Positions 55,269-64,000 are shown, counted from the stretch's first letter. The stretch is 64,000 nucleotides of DNA from Planctomycetota bacterium (GCA_013285505.1 CP053450.1:1286796-1350795); one strand, 5' to 3'. Notes: generated by a model from the letters alone, not told the origin. Numbers and translations are program-made.

Positions 55269-57353
55269 CTATCCCCGCACGATCTCGGTGCGGACCTGGC
55301 GGTCGGGGAGCCCCCAGTCACCCTCCAGAACCGTGTATTGGATTTCGCACGTCCCGTCCGCATTGACGCTCGCGTCGATGCGCGTGAGTCGGCACTCGCC
55401 GCGTTCGTGCCCGTGGCCGTCTCCCGCGTCCTCGTAGAGCAGCCCCGTCGCGTGCCCGTTCTCGTCGGGGTGGACGATGAGGGTGAGCGGGTCGAGCGGC
55501 GACTCGCCGACGTGCTGGCGGACCGGGCCCAGCGGCAGGACGGCGCCGCGGCGGAGGAACAGCTCGGGCAGTTCGGGGTCGCCGGGGGCGACCGGCTCAA
55601 AGCGGGTCCATGTGCCGCCGGGCATGGCGGCCCTGCACGGGCCTGTGAAGTGCGCGCGCGGACGAGGACGTCGGCACCCAGCAGGAACGAGTCTTCGGCA
55701 TCACGGAGGTCGGGGTCGGCCGGGTCGGCAAACCAGAGCGGGCGGGCGACCGGCATGCCCGTGCGCGAGGCCTCGTGGAAGAGGGTGTAGAGGTAGGGGA
55801 CGAGGCGGGAGCGGCGTTCGAGGGCCAGGCGGCAGACGAGTTCGCAACGGGGGCCGAAGCTCCACGGCTCGTGATCGACCGAGTCCTTGATGGAGTGGCC
55901 TCGGGCGAAGGGCAGGAGAGCGCCGATGCCCATCCATCGGGCGAAGAGGTGGCCGTCGGCGTTGCCGGCGAAGCCGCCGATGTCGGGGCCGACGAAGGGC
56001 TGGCCGGAGAGGCCCATGCCCAGGGCCATGGTGATCGACCAGCGGAGGTGGTCCCAGTTGCTGGTGTTGTCGCCGGTCCAGGTGGCGGCGTAGCGGTGGC
56101 CACCGAGGAAGTTGGAGCGGGTGAGGACGAAGGGGCGTTTGTCGGGGTTGGCGGCGCGGACTCCGTCGAGGGTGGCGCGGACCATCTGCATGCCGTAGAG
56201 GTTGTGGTAGCGGGCGTGGGAGTCGGGGCCGCCGAGGTCATCGTCGGCGTCGTGGCGGTTGGAGTCGGGCATGGTCTTGCCGGGCATGCCGAAGACGGCG
56301 GGCTCGTTCATGTCGTTCCAGACGCCGTCGATGCCGGTGGCCATGTAGTCGTGGTAGAGGGTGGCCCACCACTGGCGGGTGCGCGCGCGCGTGAAGTCGG
56401 GGAAGGCGCAGGGGCCGGGCCAGACGTTGCCGTGGAACTCGGCACCGTCGGCGGTGGTGATGAAGTGACCGCCGTCGCGGCCCTGCCGGTAGAGGTCGTA
56501 CTGCTCATCCACCTTGATGCCCGGATCGATCATCCAGACCGCGTGGAAGCCCTGGTCGTGGAGGTCGCGGTTGAGGGCGGCGGGGTCGGGGAACTTCTCG
56601 CCGTCGAACGTGAAGACGCGGAAGCCGTGCATGTAGTCGATGTCCATCCAGAGGACGTCGCAGGGGATGCGGCGCTGGCGGAATTCGCGGGCGACTTCGC
56701 GGACCTTGGAGTCCGGCTCGTAGGACCAGCGGCACTGGTGGTAGCCGAGCGACCAGAGCGGGGGGAGTGCGGCGGTGCCGGTCAGCTCGGCGAGGGTGCG
56801 GACGACCTCCTGCGGGCTGTCGCGTTCGATGAGGTAGGCGGCGAAGGGCTCGCCTTCGAAGGCCATGAGGATGTCGCGCTGCACGGAGACGATGCCGCGG
56901 CGGGGGGAGTCGGCGAGCAACCCGAACGCGCTGCCGTCGGCGCGGACGCCGACGACCCAGGGGTGGGACTGGTAGAGCCGCTTCGGTGGTGTCGTCGTAG
57001 CCGAAGGCGTCGGTGTTGCGGAGGCTGACGGTGTGGCCGTTGCGGCAGAGCGGGCCGGCGACTTCACCGGTGCCGAAGACATCCGTGCCGGGCTCGATCT
57101 CGAGGCGGAGGGTGTGCCACGAGCCGTTGTCGGCGAAGGTGGGTGCGATCGGCGTGGCGGGCGCGGTCTCGATCGGCTCGGGCTGGGTCAGCAGCGCCGG
57201 CGAGGGGCGGAGGGCCCGATCGGCGAAGACCGGGTCGCGGTAGCGGGTGATGCGGTCGCCGACAGTCTGCGGCGAGGTGTCGGGACGGCCGGGCCCCTTG
57301 CGGAGTGCGCGGGCGGCCTTCTGCGAGTCGTTCCTGGTGAATGGTCTTGGCAC
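55269..57353 (-). CDS. Glycoside hydrolase family 31 alpha-glucosidase (two frame breaks)
   Basis: About 695 residues. The N-terminal galactose-mutarotase-like domain includes GTDVFGTGEVAGPLCRNG. After a join near 56985 the barrel begins: LWSLGYHQCRWSYEP, DVLWMDIDYMHGFRVFTFD. The catalytic nucleophile is the Asp in GVWNDMNEPAVF and the acid/base is the Asp in TWTGDNTSNWDHLR. A break near 55655 precedes the C-terminal beta domain (FEPVAPGDPELPELFLRRG). No signal peptide is evident. Hydrolyses alpha-glucosides such as maltose. GTG start 57353; divergent from the lipoprotein gene. Confidence 0.9.
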
Positions 57354-57483
57354 GGTGTCTTCCCGGTATGGTGATGCAAGCGGATATCGGTCAGGCCCAA
57401 CAAGTGCGGTATCGGGCGGTGTCGCCCGAGGCGAGCGGCTGAACGGGACAGGGTACGGGTTGGTGTCGGGAAGGAGGATACTC

Positions 57484-58308
57484 ATGCGGCGGACTCAGGC
57501 GTGTGTGCTTTCGTTGGTGGCGGGATCGGCGTTCCTTTTGCCGGGGTGTGTGGGCTCGTGGCAGCAGGCCAAGTTCCAACGCGACATCGAGACGGTGTTC
57601 CGTCTTCCTGCGGGCGACGGGATTCATGTGCGCACGCGGAACGGCGCGGTCGAGCTGACCGAGGTGGTGCGCGACGATGTGTTGGTGCGGGCTTCGGTGC
57701 GCGCGACAACCCAGGAGCGGGCCGACGCGGTGCGGGTGGTCGGCGTGTCGGCGGACGGCGCTCTGCAGATCAGCGCTGTGTGGCCGGATGCGCGCAAGGG
57801 GAGCGAGGGTGTGTCGTTCGTGATCGAAGCACCCGGCGGGCGGCCCGTGGATATCGGCACGGGCAACGGGCGTGTGACCATCGCGGGGTTCGCCGGCGGC
57901 GTGAAGGCCGATTCGTCGAACGGACAGATCGATATCTCCGGGCATGACGGCCCGCTCGACCTGCGCACGAGCAACGGCAAGATCATCGTGACGGACGCGA
58001 CGGGCGCTGTGGATGCCGAGACGAGCAATGGGTCGGTGACGGTGCGGCTCACCGACGGCGCGAGCGGCCCGGTGGACATCGACACCTCCAACGGCAGCAT
58101 CGGCGTGATCGTCGGTCCCGGCTTTGCGGGGACGGTGCACACCGACACGAGCAACGGGTCGATCCGTGTGCACAACGAGGCGGGTGCGGGGCAGGTGGAG
58201 ATGGTTCAGGACGCGAAGACTGAGAAAGTGGTCCGGGTCCGTGGCGGCGAGACCGAGTCAACCCTCGACACCTCGAACGGGTCGGTGGATGTGACGGTCC
58301 GCGGCTAA
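57484..58308 (+). CDS. Lipoprotein with DUF4097-like beta-helix repeats
   Basis: 274 residues. Ideal AAGGAGG site. Lipobox signal: VAGSAFLLPGCVG with the acylated Cys at about residue 22. The mature protein has repeated beta units containing TSNG: ADSSNGQIDI, RTSNGKIIVT, ETSNGSVTVR, DTSNGSIGVI, DTSNGSIRVH, DTSNGSVDVT, about 22-25 residues apart, a right-handed beta-helix as in DUF4097/head-GIN domain adhesin-like proteins. Likely anchored in the outer or cytoplasmic membrane. Function unknown. Confidence 0.78.
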   Translation: MRRTQACVLSLVAGSAFLLPGCVGSWQQAKFQRDIETVFRLPAGDGIHVRTRNGAVELTEVVRDDVLVRASVRATTQERADAVRVVGVSADGALQISAVWPDARKGSEGVSFVIEAPGGRPVDIGTGNGRVTIAGFAGGVKADSSNGQIDISGHDGPLDLRTSNGKIIVTDATGAVDAETSNGSVTVRLTDGASGPVDIDTSNGSIGVIVGPGFAGTVHTDTSNGSIRVHNEAGAGQVEMVQDAKTEKVVRVRGGETESTLDTSNGSVDVTVRG

Positions 58309-58366
58309 ACGCGATCGGATGATTCAGCAGATTGCGGCAGCGGGCGCTGCCGCGAAGGCAAAACGC

Positions 58367-58398
58367 AACCGCCCGCAGGCGTCGGCCTGCGGGCGGTT
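58367..58398. terminator. Bidirectional rho-independent terminator
   Basis: A perfect 14-bp stem AACCGCCCGCAGGC/GCCTGCGGGCGGTT with a GTCG loop, lying between two convergent genes (lipoprotein and dockerin protein). Reading plus, it is followed by GTTGTTG; on minus by GCGTTTTG. It fits termination of both transcripts. Confidence 0.8.
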
Positions 58399-58432
58399 GT
58401 TGTTGGACAGAGAGCTCGGAGCCGGGTCGGTC

Positions 58433-60700
58433 TTAGCAGCCGGCGTTCCAGAGGTTGAGGAAGGCGAGGACGTCCTGGGTGTTGACGTTGCCGTCGCCGT
58501 TGATGTCGGCGGAGCCGTCGCCGGCGTTCCAGGCGTTGAGGAACGAGAGGACGTCCTGGGTGTTGACGTTGCCGTCGCCGTTGAAGTCGGCGATGCAGCC
58601 GTCGCAGACGTAGTCGTAGATGCTCAGTTCATCGACCGCGGCCTCGACGATGGAGCCGCTGGCGGCGTCCTCGGCGACGAAGCGGGCGCGGAAGTTGGCG
58701 TTGGGCGTGACGATGTCGGCGACGCGGATCTCGTGGTAGAACCAGCCGCCGTTGGAGAACTCACCCGACGGGCCGAGGGTCTTGGCGTTGGTCCAGGAGT
58801 TGCCGCCGTTGGAGGAGAAGTCGATGCGGAAGGTGTCGTTGTTGGGATCGGCGCCGGTGTTGTTGGAGTACCAGACCCAGACGCCGAGGTAGGGGTCGTT
58901 GAGGCCGTCGAGGTCATAGACCGGGCTCTTGAGGGTGGTCTTGCCGCCGTCGACGTCGTAGTCGCCGAGACCGCCGCCGCGGCCGTCGGTGACCCAGCAG
59001 TTGGTGCCGTCGTCGGAGGCGTCGTCTCCGGGCTGCGCGTCGGTGGGGTTGGGGTCCTGACGGTTCCAGATGCCGGTAGAGGCGTTGTCGCCGGTGTCGC
59101 CGACCGTCCACCCGCTGGTGGTCTCGCCGTTGTAGTCCACGACGGTGGTGAGGTCCTCGTAGACGAAGGCGTTGATGGTCTCGGAGGACGCCTGGGCACC
59201 CGAGTCGGTGGTCACGGAGACGTAGTAGTCGACGGCGTCGAAGCAGCTCGCGGCGGGGAGGCTGGCTCGAAAGAGACCGCCGCCGAGCGCAGCCATTGCC
59301 TCCGTTTCTTCAGGTCCATCGTTGATGGAGTAGTTGAGCGTGACGGTCTGGTCGTCGTAGCCGGAGAAGGTCTCGGTGATTTCGACGGTGACGGGCGTGG
59401 GGGTGTTGGGGTCGATCTTGCTCTGGGGGAGGATGAGTTCGAGATCGACGCCCTCGAGCCGGACCAGGAACATGCCGCCCTCGATGTCGGAGATGATGAT
59501 GGTGCCGCTGGGCAGGTAGGGGTAGTTGCTCCACGAGCCGTTGTAGCCGACGCCGTCGTTGGACGCGTAGGTGTCGAAGTAGGCGATCTCGGTGGGGCTG
59601 ACGGGGTTGTCGGCGTAGTCGAAGACGCGGAGGCCTGAGCGGTAGTTGGACTGGAAGATCAGGCCGTTGTGCGTGTAGAGGTTGTGGTCGGTGGCGGGCA
59701 GGCCGGTGGTGAAGATGCCCTCGAAGGAGGGGTTGGCCGGGTCGCTGACGTCGAAGACTCGGGTGGTGGTCACGCTGACCGAGTCGCCCTCGTCGATCTC
59801 GTCGTTGACGTAGAAGTACTGGCGGTCTTCGCTGAGCCAGCCCTGGTGGGCGTAGCGAGCGCCGGCCCAGGAGATGGTCGCCACGGTGAACATGTTGTTC
59901 TTGTTGGTCACGTCAACGACGCGGAGGCCGGTCTGGCTGAACCCGCCGCTGAAGCCGGAGAGGCAGTAGGCGATCTCGCGCCCGGCGAAGGGTCCCTCGG
60001 TGTAGGAGACGACCTGTGCGTCGTGCACGTACATGGCGTTCCACGCGCCGGAGATGATGGGGTCTTCGGGGTCGTTGGTGTTGACCGCGATGAGGCCGCC
60101 GTTCTGGATGTTGGCGCCGACGAGGTAGAGGAAGCCGGAGTCGGGGTTGGCGACGATGTTGTGGGTGGACGAGTGGCCCTGCTGCGTCTTGTTGCGGACG
60201 AGGGTCACGTTGCCGTTGTCGATGTCGGACAGGTCCATGACCTGGATGCCGGAGCCGCCCTCGCTCACGCCGTAGGCGTACTCGCCGAGGACCTTGACGT
60301 CGTGCCAGAGGCTGGAGGGGCCGGAGATGTAGTCGATGATGACCGCGTTCTCGGGATCGGTGACCTCGACGTAGGCGTAGCCGCGCTCGAGGCCCATGAT
60401 GGCGTACTCACGCCCGGACGGGGAGACGTAGCCCCAGCAGTCGTTGCCGCTGGACGACCCGCCGGGGAAGTCGGCGAGGGTGAAGTGGGCGAGCATGGTC
60501 ATGTTCTGGCTGTCGAACGCCATGCGCTCGTTGCCGTCGTCATCGCCGGGGCCGGTCAGGTCGATCGCGGCTGCGGGCCGGTCGAGGAGCTTGAGGATGT
60601 CCTCATCGCCCGCGGCGCGGGGGGGATCGGCCAGGGCCGACGTGGCGGCTGCGAAGAGCAGCGCCGGTGTAAGGACGGCGATAGAACGGGTGCGAGTCAT
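58433..60700 (-). CDS. Choice-of-anchor B family protein with GC-type dockerin
   Basis: 755 residues, intact; GGGGAG site. Signal peptide (SIAVLTPALLFAAATSALA). The middle carries choice-of-anchor B repeats with LVIVD-like units (YAYVEVTDPENAVIIDYIS, GIQVMDLSDI, TGLRVVDVTNKNNMFTVAT, TRVFDVSDPANPSFEGIF), followed by a beta domain and a C-terminal two-repeat dockerin (DFNGDGNVNTQDVLSFLNAW and DINGDGNVNTQDVLAFLNLW) ending NAGC. The terminal Cys is characteristic of the GC-type. Likely exported and held at the cell surface. Confidence 0.9.
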   Translation of the reverse strand: MTRTRSIAVLTPALLFAAATSALADPPRAAGDEDILKLLDRPAAAIDLTGPGDDDGNERMAFDSQNMTMLAHFTLADFPGGSSSGNDCWGYVSPSGREYAIMGLERGYAYVEVTDPENAVIIDYISGPSSLWHDVKVLGEYAYGVSEGGSGIQVMDLSDIDNGNVTLVRNKTQQGHSSTHNIVANPDSGFLYLVGANIQNGGLIAVNTNDPEDPIISGAWNAMYVHDAQVVSYTEGPFAGREIAYCLSGFSGGFSQTGLRVVDVTNKNNMFTVATISWAGARYAHQGWLSEDRQYFYVNDEIDEGDSVSVTTTRVFDVSDPANPSFEGIFTTGLPATDHNLYTHNGLIFQSNYRSGLRVFDYADNPVSPTEIAYFDTYASNDGVGYNGSWSNYPYLPSGTIIISDIEGGMFLVRLEGVDLELILPQSKIDPNTPTPVTVEITETFSGYDDQTVTLNYSINDGPEETEAMAALGGGLFRASLPAASCFDAVDYYVSVTTDSGAQASSETINAFVYEDLTTVVDYNGETTSGWTVGDTGDNASTGIWNRQDPNPTDAQPGDDASDDGTNCWVTDGRGGGLGDYDVDGGKTTLKSPVYDLDGLNDPYLGVWVWYSNNTGADPNNDTFRIDFSSNGGNSWTNAKTLGPSGEFSNGGWFYHEIRVADIVTPNANFRARFVAEDAASGSIVEAAVDELSIYDYVCDGCIADFNGDGNVNTQDVLSFLNAWNAGDGSADINGDGNVNTQDVLAFLNLWNAGC

Positions 60701-60896
60701 GAACAAACTCCCCTCTCGGTGCGGAATGGTGATGCCGTCGCCGATACGACCCGCTGCGGAGACGTTCTCCACAGTCAGGAACGGGCTTGGCTGAATCAAT
60801 CTACTCTGATGGTGCTCTCCGAGCAACCAGACTTCAGCCCGTTCGTACGATGAAGGGGCTTGGTTCCTGCACTCGGTGGGCGGAAGGGATAGGAAT

Positions 60897-61760
60897 ATGT
60901 TCGGGTATGGACAGATTCTGGTAAAGTGGGTTGTGCTGGTTGTGGCGAGCGGCATCGCGTCGGCGTCCGGGGCGGGTTCCGGGCCGTTGCTGCTGGCCGA
61001 CGGCACCTCGGTGCCACATGTCCGCATCGCCTGGACGGAGGGTGACGGCTCGCGGGTGGAGTACTCGCTCGATGTGCCGCTGACGAGCACGTCGGACCGG
61101 ACGGTGCTCGGTCGGAACCTCGAGGTGTTCGTGGCGCTGGGGGGCTCGCGTCTGGAGCGCGGGGCGGGGCACCCCGACGGGGCGATCGTCCGAGTGGGGC
61201 TGTTCAAGACCGACCGGGACCTGTTGTTCTTTGAGGACATCGCCAACGGCAGCTCGGTCGAGATCGAACTGCGGAACGTGCGGTTCAATCAGGATGTGAC
61301 GCCCGACCCGGAGACGTTGCTTCAGCGGCTGCGGTACCGCGTGGACGATGTCGAGGCGTGCGGCCTGACGATCGATCAGACCGAGATGTTCAATCTCGCG
61401 AGCGATCACGACGACATGGGCGGGAGCATTCTGCCGTCGCAGGCAAGGTATTCGAGCCTGGTGATCGAGCACGATACCGATGGTGAATCGGGCGAGCCGC
61501 GGCAGGGTGTGGCGCGGTCTTCGGTGTGGGTCGAGGATGACGGCAGTGTGTCGATGGATCTGGTGTTGCCGTATCGGTTGCTCCGGCACAAGGGCGACCC
61601 GTGGGCGCTGGAGGTGCCGGGGACGTTCTTCGAGCCGTTCCATTTCGACGTGGAGTTTCAGGTGCTGCCTCGGGAAGTCGCCGAGCTGGAGGGTGTCGAG
61701 ATGCCCGCGCGCCCGAGCGAGAGCGACGCGGCCGGCACCACCGAGTCTGCGCAGCGCTGA
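60897..61760 (+). CDS. Exported protein of unknown function
   Basis: 287 residues. A signal or N-terminal membrane segment (LVKWVVLVVASGIASASGAG) is followed by a beta-rich mature part (VRIAWTEGDGSRVEYSLDVP, LEVFVALGGSRLERG, RVGLFKTDRDLLFFEDIANG). No recognised domain or catalytic motif. Divergent from the choice-of-anchor B gene across 196 bases. A tail rich in Ser/Ala/Glu ends the protein. Confidence 0.7.
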   Translation: MFGYGQILVKWVVLVVASGIASASGAGSGPLLLADGTSVPHVRIAWTEGDGSRVEYSLDVPLTSTSDRTVLGRNLEVFVALGGSRLERGAGHPDGAIVRVGLFKTDRDLLFFEDIANGSSVEIELRNVRFNQDVTPDPETLLQRLRYRVDDVEACGLTIDQTEMFNLASDHDDMGGSILPSQARYSSLVIEHDTDGESGEPRQGVARSSVWVEDDGSVSMDLVLPYRLLRHKGDPWALEVPGTFFEPFHFDVEFQVLPREVAELEGVEMPARPSESDAAGTTESAQR

Positions 61761-61816
61761 GGCCCTGGTCTGTCTTCGATGAATCGTGTTCCGGTGTCAC
61801 GCCGCGGGTCCGTGGC

Positions 61817-61844
61817 TTGACCTTCGGGGTGCATTGGATACTCT
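61817..61844 (+). promoter_or_regulatory. Probable sigma70-type promoter for the heme oxygenase operon
   Basis: TTGACC (61817-61822), 16-base spacer, TACTCT (61839-61844). A transcript would begin near 61851, directly at the inverted repeat that follows, giving a repressible arrangement. Confidence 0.5.
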
Positions 61845-61851
61845 TCGGAAG

Positions 61852-61878
61852 TGCGATTGAGACGCAGACTCAATCGCA
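61852..61878. promoter_or_regulatory. Fur-box-like inverted repeat operator
   Basis: A perfect 10-bp inverted repeat TGCGATTGAG...CTCAATCGCA with a 7-base spacer. The inner 15 bases TGAGACGCAGACTCA match the 7-1-7 Fur pattern TGAGAATCATTCTCA at 11 of 15 positions. It lies 29 bases upstream of the small TM gene and about 145 upstream of the heme oxygenase. Iron-responsive repression is inferred. Confidence 0.55.
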
Positions 61879-61906
61879 ACGTTAAACCACCGAAGAGGAC
61901 GCGGCA

Positions 61907-62023
61907 ATGAAGAAGTTACTGGTCAGGTTTGGGGCGTTGGGCTTCGCCTTCTTTCTGGTGAAAGGGCTGGTGTGGCTGGCGATCGGGGCGATGGCCGTGC
62001 AGGGCGCGCGGGAGGTGCTGTGA
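61907..62023 (+). CDS. Small single-TM protein (38 aa)
   Basis: Too short for ordinary gene finders. ATG at 61907 with AGAGGA upstream. A basic start (MKKLLVRFGALG) and one hydrophobic segment (FAFFLVKGLVWLAIGAMAV) give a bitopic membrane microprotein. The stop overlaps the heme oxygenase ATG (TGATG), so the two are translationally coupled. Function unknown; the pairing and Fur-like operator suggest a role in heme uptake or transfer. Confidence 0.7.
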   Translation: MKKLLVRFGALGFAFFLVKGLVWLAIGAMAVQGAREVL

Positions 62024-62671
62024 TGGAATCGAACGCGGCGACGGCCGGCGTGAGCCCGATGCTCGCGGAGCTGCGGGAGCGGACGAGGGAGTTGCACACC
62101 CGTGCGGAGCGGCACCCGGTGCAGGCGGCGATGGTGCGGGGGCAGTCCGGCGTGGGTGGGTACACGGCCTACCTGGGCCAGATGTGGCACATCCACGAGG
62201 CACTCGAGTCCGAGCTGGGGCGTCGGCTGGAGGGCTCGGCGGCGCTGGGCGCCCGTCACGCCGGAGCAGTTCCGGGCGGGTGCGATCGTGGAGGACCTCG
62301 CGTCGTTTGACGGGTCGCAGATCGGGCCGCCCGTGGGGCCCGTGGCGGAGTTCGCGGCCGGCGTGTCGGGGAAGCGCGATGCCGAGCTGCTCGGGATGCA
62401 CTACGTGCTCGAGGGCAGCACCAACGGCGGGCGCTTCATCGCGATGGCGATCCGCAAGGGCCTCGGCCTCGAGGGTGATCGGGGGACGCGCTATCTCGAT
62501 CCGTATGGGGATGCACAGAAGGCCAGGTGGGGAGAGTTCTGCGCGGCGATGAGCGGGCTGTCGCTCGAGGCGACGGAGCGCGAGGATGTGATCGCCGGGG
62601 CGGAGCGCATGTTCGGGTTGATCATTGAAACGTTCGACGCGATGTCCGAGGAGGCATCCCGAACGCCGTGA
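62023..62671 (+). CDS. Heme oxygenase, biliverdin-producing type (one frame break)
   Basis: About 216 residues joined near 62253 (GGCGCCC context). Cleaves heme to biliverdin, CO and Fe2+. The proximal heme-ligand His is in RERTRELHTRAERHPVQ, and the distal-helix region is LEGSTNGGRFIAMAI, matching the GxxxGG helix of HO-1-type enzymes. The Fur-like operator and the coupled microprotein point to iron acquisition from heme. No downstream partner reductase is visible. Confidence 0.82.
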
Positions 62672-62843
62672 GTGACGAAGGCGAAGATGCGGCGAGCGAG
62701 CTCGCCGCGGTTGGTGCAGATGGACGAGGAAACATTTCTTTCCGGCCGCCTCGACGCAGAGGTGCCCGCCGTGGGGTGTCCCGCCGGCGGAGCCGCGGCC
62801 GGTGTGCACATGACGCGGGCTGCGAGGCGGCCCGAGAGGAAGG

Positions 62844-63608
62844 ATGTCGAGCATGTCGAGGATCACGAACAGTGTTGTCGGGACGGGGGCTGCGGTGGCG
62901 GTGCTGACGGCAGCGGCGGCGGCGGACTTCATTACGCCGGGCGACTTCGGATGGGCCCGCGGCGACGCGGACTCGACCTACTTCGAGTGGGACGTGTTCA
63001 GCAGCGCGTTCGGCGGGAACGACCCGGACGTGGGGCAGTTCCCGGGCGAGCTGCCCGACGGCTGGGTCAGCCCCGACGTGGTGGAGACCACGGGCTCGGC
63101 ATTTGTCACCGGTTCGGGGAATCTGTATTCACCGTTCGGGCCGATCAACGTGCAGGTGACGGTGCCCAACTACGGATACGGTGTCGGGCAGACGACGCTC
63201 CTGCTGCAGGTGCGGACCGAGGGCAACGAGCTCGACTACGACAACGTGGTGGCGATGGGCGATGCGCCGGTGGGGGTGACGTTCCTGACCCGGGATCTGG
63301 CGGATCAGGGGTACATCGTTGAGGCGTTGTTTGAGTTTGCGATTGACGGGAACCCGTCGGAGATCGTGATCGACATCCCGACGGCGGATGCGCACGTGAG
63401 CGTGAACCGCATCGCGGTGGACTCGCTGGCCTTCGAGGACGCCTGCCGCGGCGACTTCAACGAGGACGGGATCGTGGACACGCGCGACGTGCTCACGTTC
63501 CTGAACGCGTGGAGCGCGGGCGAGGGCTCGGCCGACATCAACGAGGACGGCGGCGTGGACACGCGGGACGTGATCGCGTTCCTGAACCTCTGGACCGCCG
63601 GCTGCTGA
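62844..63608 (+). CDS. Secreted protein with GC-type dockerin
   Basis: 254 residues. Signal peptide (SVVGTGAAVAVLTAAAAA), beta-rich mature domain (FEWDVFSSAFGGNDPDVG, GPINVQVTVPNYGYGVG), and a two-repeat dockerin (DFNEDGIVDTRDVLTFLNAW and DINEDGGVDTRDVIAFLNLW) ending TAGC. Start at 62844 has AGAGGA four bases upstream; an ATG nine bases later is an alternative. The 172 bases between heme oxygenase and this gene hold no convincing gene. Confidence 0.88.
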   Translation: MSSMSRITNSVVGTGAAVAVLTAAAAADFITPGDFGWARGDADSTYFEWDVFSSAFGGNDPDVGQFPGELPDGWVSPDVVETTGSAFVTGSGNLYSPFGPINVQVTVPNYGYGVGQTTLLLQVRTEGNELDYDNVVAMGDAPVGVTFLTRDLADQGYIVEALFEFAIDGNPSEIVIDIPTADAHVSVNRIAVDSLAFEDACRGDFNEDGIVDTRDVLTFLNAWSAGEGSADINEDGGVDTRDVIAFLNLWTAGC

Positions 63609-63630
63609 CCGCACGGAGGAGGGCGGCGCC

Positions 63631-64000
63631 ATGAAGGGCGTGCGGACAGGCAACACCGGGCTCGGGTTCACGCTCATCGAGCTGCTGGTAGTCATCGCGA
63701 TCATCGCGCTGCTGGTCGGCATCCTGTTGCCGGCGCTCGGCAAGGCACGCAACCAGGCCCGCGCAACGCGGGCGCTGGTTGCGTCGCGTTCGCTGATGGG
63801 GGCGTACACCATGTACGCGGGGGACGCCCAGGACTGGCTGCCGGAGGGGTACCTCGGCGCGGGCTCCGGGCGGCGTGTGCTCGACGAGTTCGGGCTCGAA
63901 TGGGGTGACCCGATCGCGCAGCGGTGGCTGTACAGGCTCGCGCCCTGGTTCGGCTACGAGTTCCTGGGCACGACCCTGGTCAACGGGGAGGCGGAGTTCT
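63631..64000 (+). CDS. Pseudopilin/prepilin-type protein (3' end outside window)
   Basis: A strong GGAGG site. The type II secretion/prepilin motif is GFTLIELLVVIAIIALLVGI, with Phe at +1 and Glu at +5 after Gly cleavage. The following ALGKARNQARATRALVASRS is typical of the planctomycete H-X9-type pseudopilins that accompany dockerin and DUF1559-like surface proteins. The frame is open at the window edge. It lies 22 bases after the dockerin gene, so both may be one operon. Confidence 0.85.
   Translation, partial: MKGVRTGNTGLGFTLIELLVVIAIIALLVGILLPALGKARNQARATRALVASRSLMGAYTMYAGDAQDWLPEGYLGAGSGRRVLDEFGLEWGDPIAQRWLYRLAPWFGYEFLGTTLVNGEAEF

Noticed and set aside
62668..62907. 79-residue open frame after heme oxygenase
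   Set aside because: Arg/Ser-rich with no ribosome site and overlapping the dockerin gene start; probably non-coding.

Overview
The window is GC-rich chromosomal DNA, most likely from a member of the Planctomycetota, class Phycisphaerae. Four things point there: secreted proteins ending in two-repeat GC-type dockerins (three in this window), an N-terminal LEPR-like motif on a large exported protein, a ThiD2-ThiE fusion, and a family of membrane proteins ending in a CPxCGYxL...CPECGWGR zinc ribbon. I see no rRNA, tRNA, CRISPR array, transposase, integrase or phage gene. The content is mostly core metabolism and cell envelope, with lineage-specific membrane and secreted proteins between.

Layout. 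1-8.6 kb: a secreted LVIVD-repeat/dockerin protein (runs off the left edge), zwf, thiE, a DUF4261 protein, a methylisocitrate lyase-like enzyme and two zinc-ribbon membrane proteins, then a non-coding patch of palindromic repeats. 8.6-21 kb: carbonic anhydrase-like protein, RluA-type pseudouridine synthase, hemW, FHA protein, purA, aroC, two more zinc-ribbon membrane proteins, aat, three tandem paralogous single-TM small proteins, an LPS-kinase-like protein divergent from a family-2 glycosyltransferase, and ruvC. 21-27.6 kb: LEPR-type exported protein, purL with tandem PurS-like domains, rnhA. 27.9-34.6 kb: a type IV pilus/type II secretion operon (pilT, pilC, three prepilin-like genes, one very large and acidic). 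34.7-40 kb: a minus-strand operon nnrE-DUF151-truD-HAD-lgt-DedA. 40-44.9 kb: glycosyltransferase, ExbD, TlpA-like redoxin, TonB-like protein and a secreted protein. 45-49.2 kb: NfeD protease-NfeD-flotillin operon and a Nudix hydrolase. 49.3-55.2 kb: cell-wall cluster murC-murB-ddl-ftsQ, then a membrane protein and greA. 55.2-64 kb: GH31 glucosidase, lipoprotein with DUF4097-like repeats, choice-of-anchor B dockerin protein, a secreted protein, a small TM protein plus heme oxygenase behind a Fur-like operator, a third dockerin protein, and the start of a pseudopilin.

About twenty conserved genes are broken by one or more single-base frame changes, mostly at G/C homopolymers or GC-dense motifs. 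The interrupted genes are essential ones that are otherwise intact, so I read these as assembly errors, not pseudogenes, and annotate each gene across the breaks with approximate break points.

The most interesting structural signal is a set of REP-like palindromes. They lie between genes and also inside the coding regions of thiE, hemW and purL, where they are translated into extra peptides at sites where these enzymes are normally short. Also notable are the Fur-box-like inverted repeat upstream of the small TM protein and heme oxygenase, the tandem SHOCT-like membrane proteins, the expanded zinc-ribbon membrane family with a fossil 3' fragment, and the large calcium-loop-containing PilX-like protein of the pilus operon.
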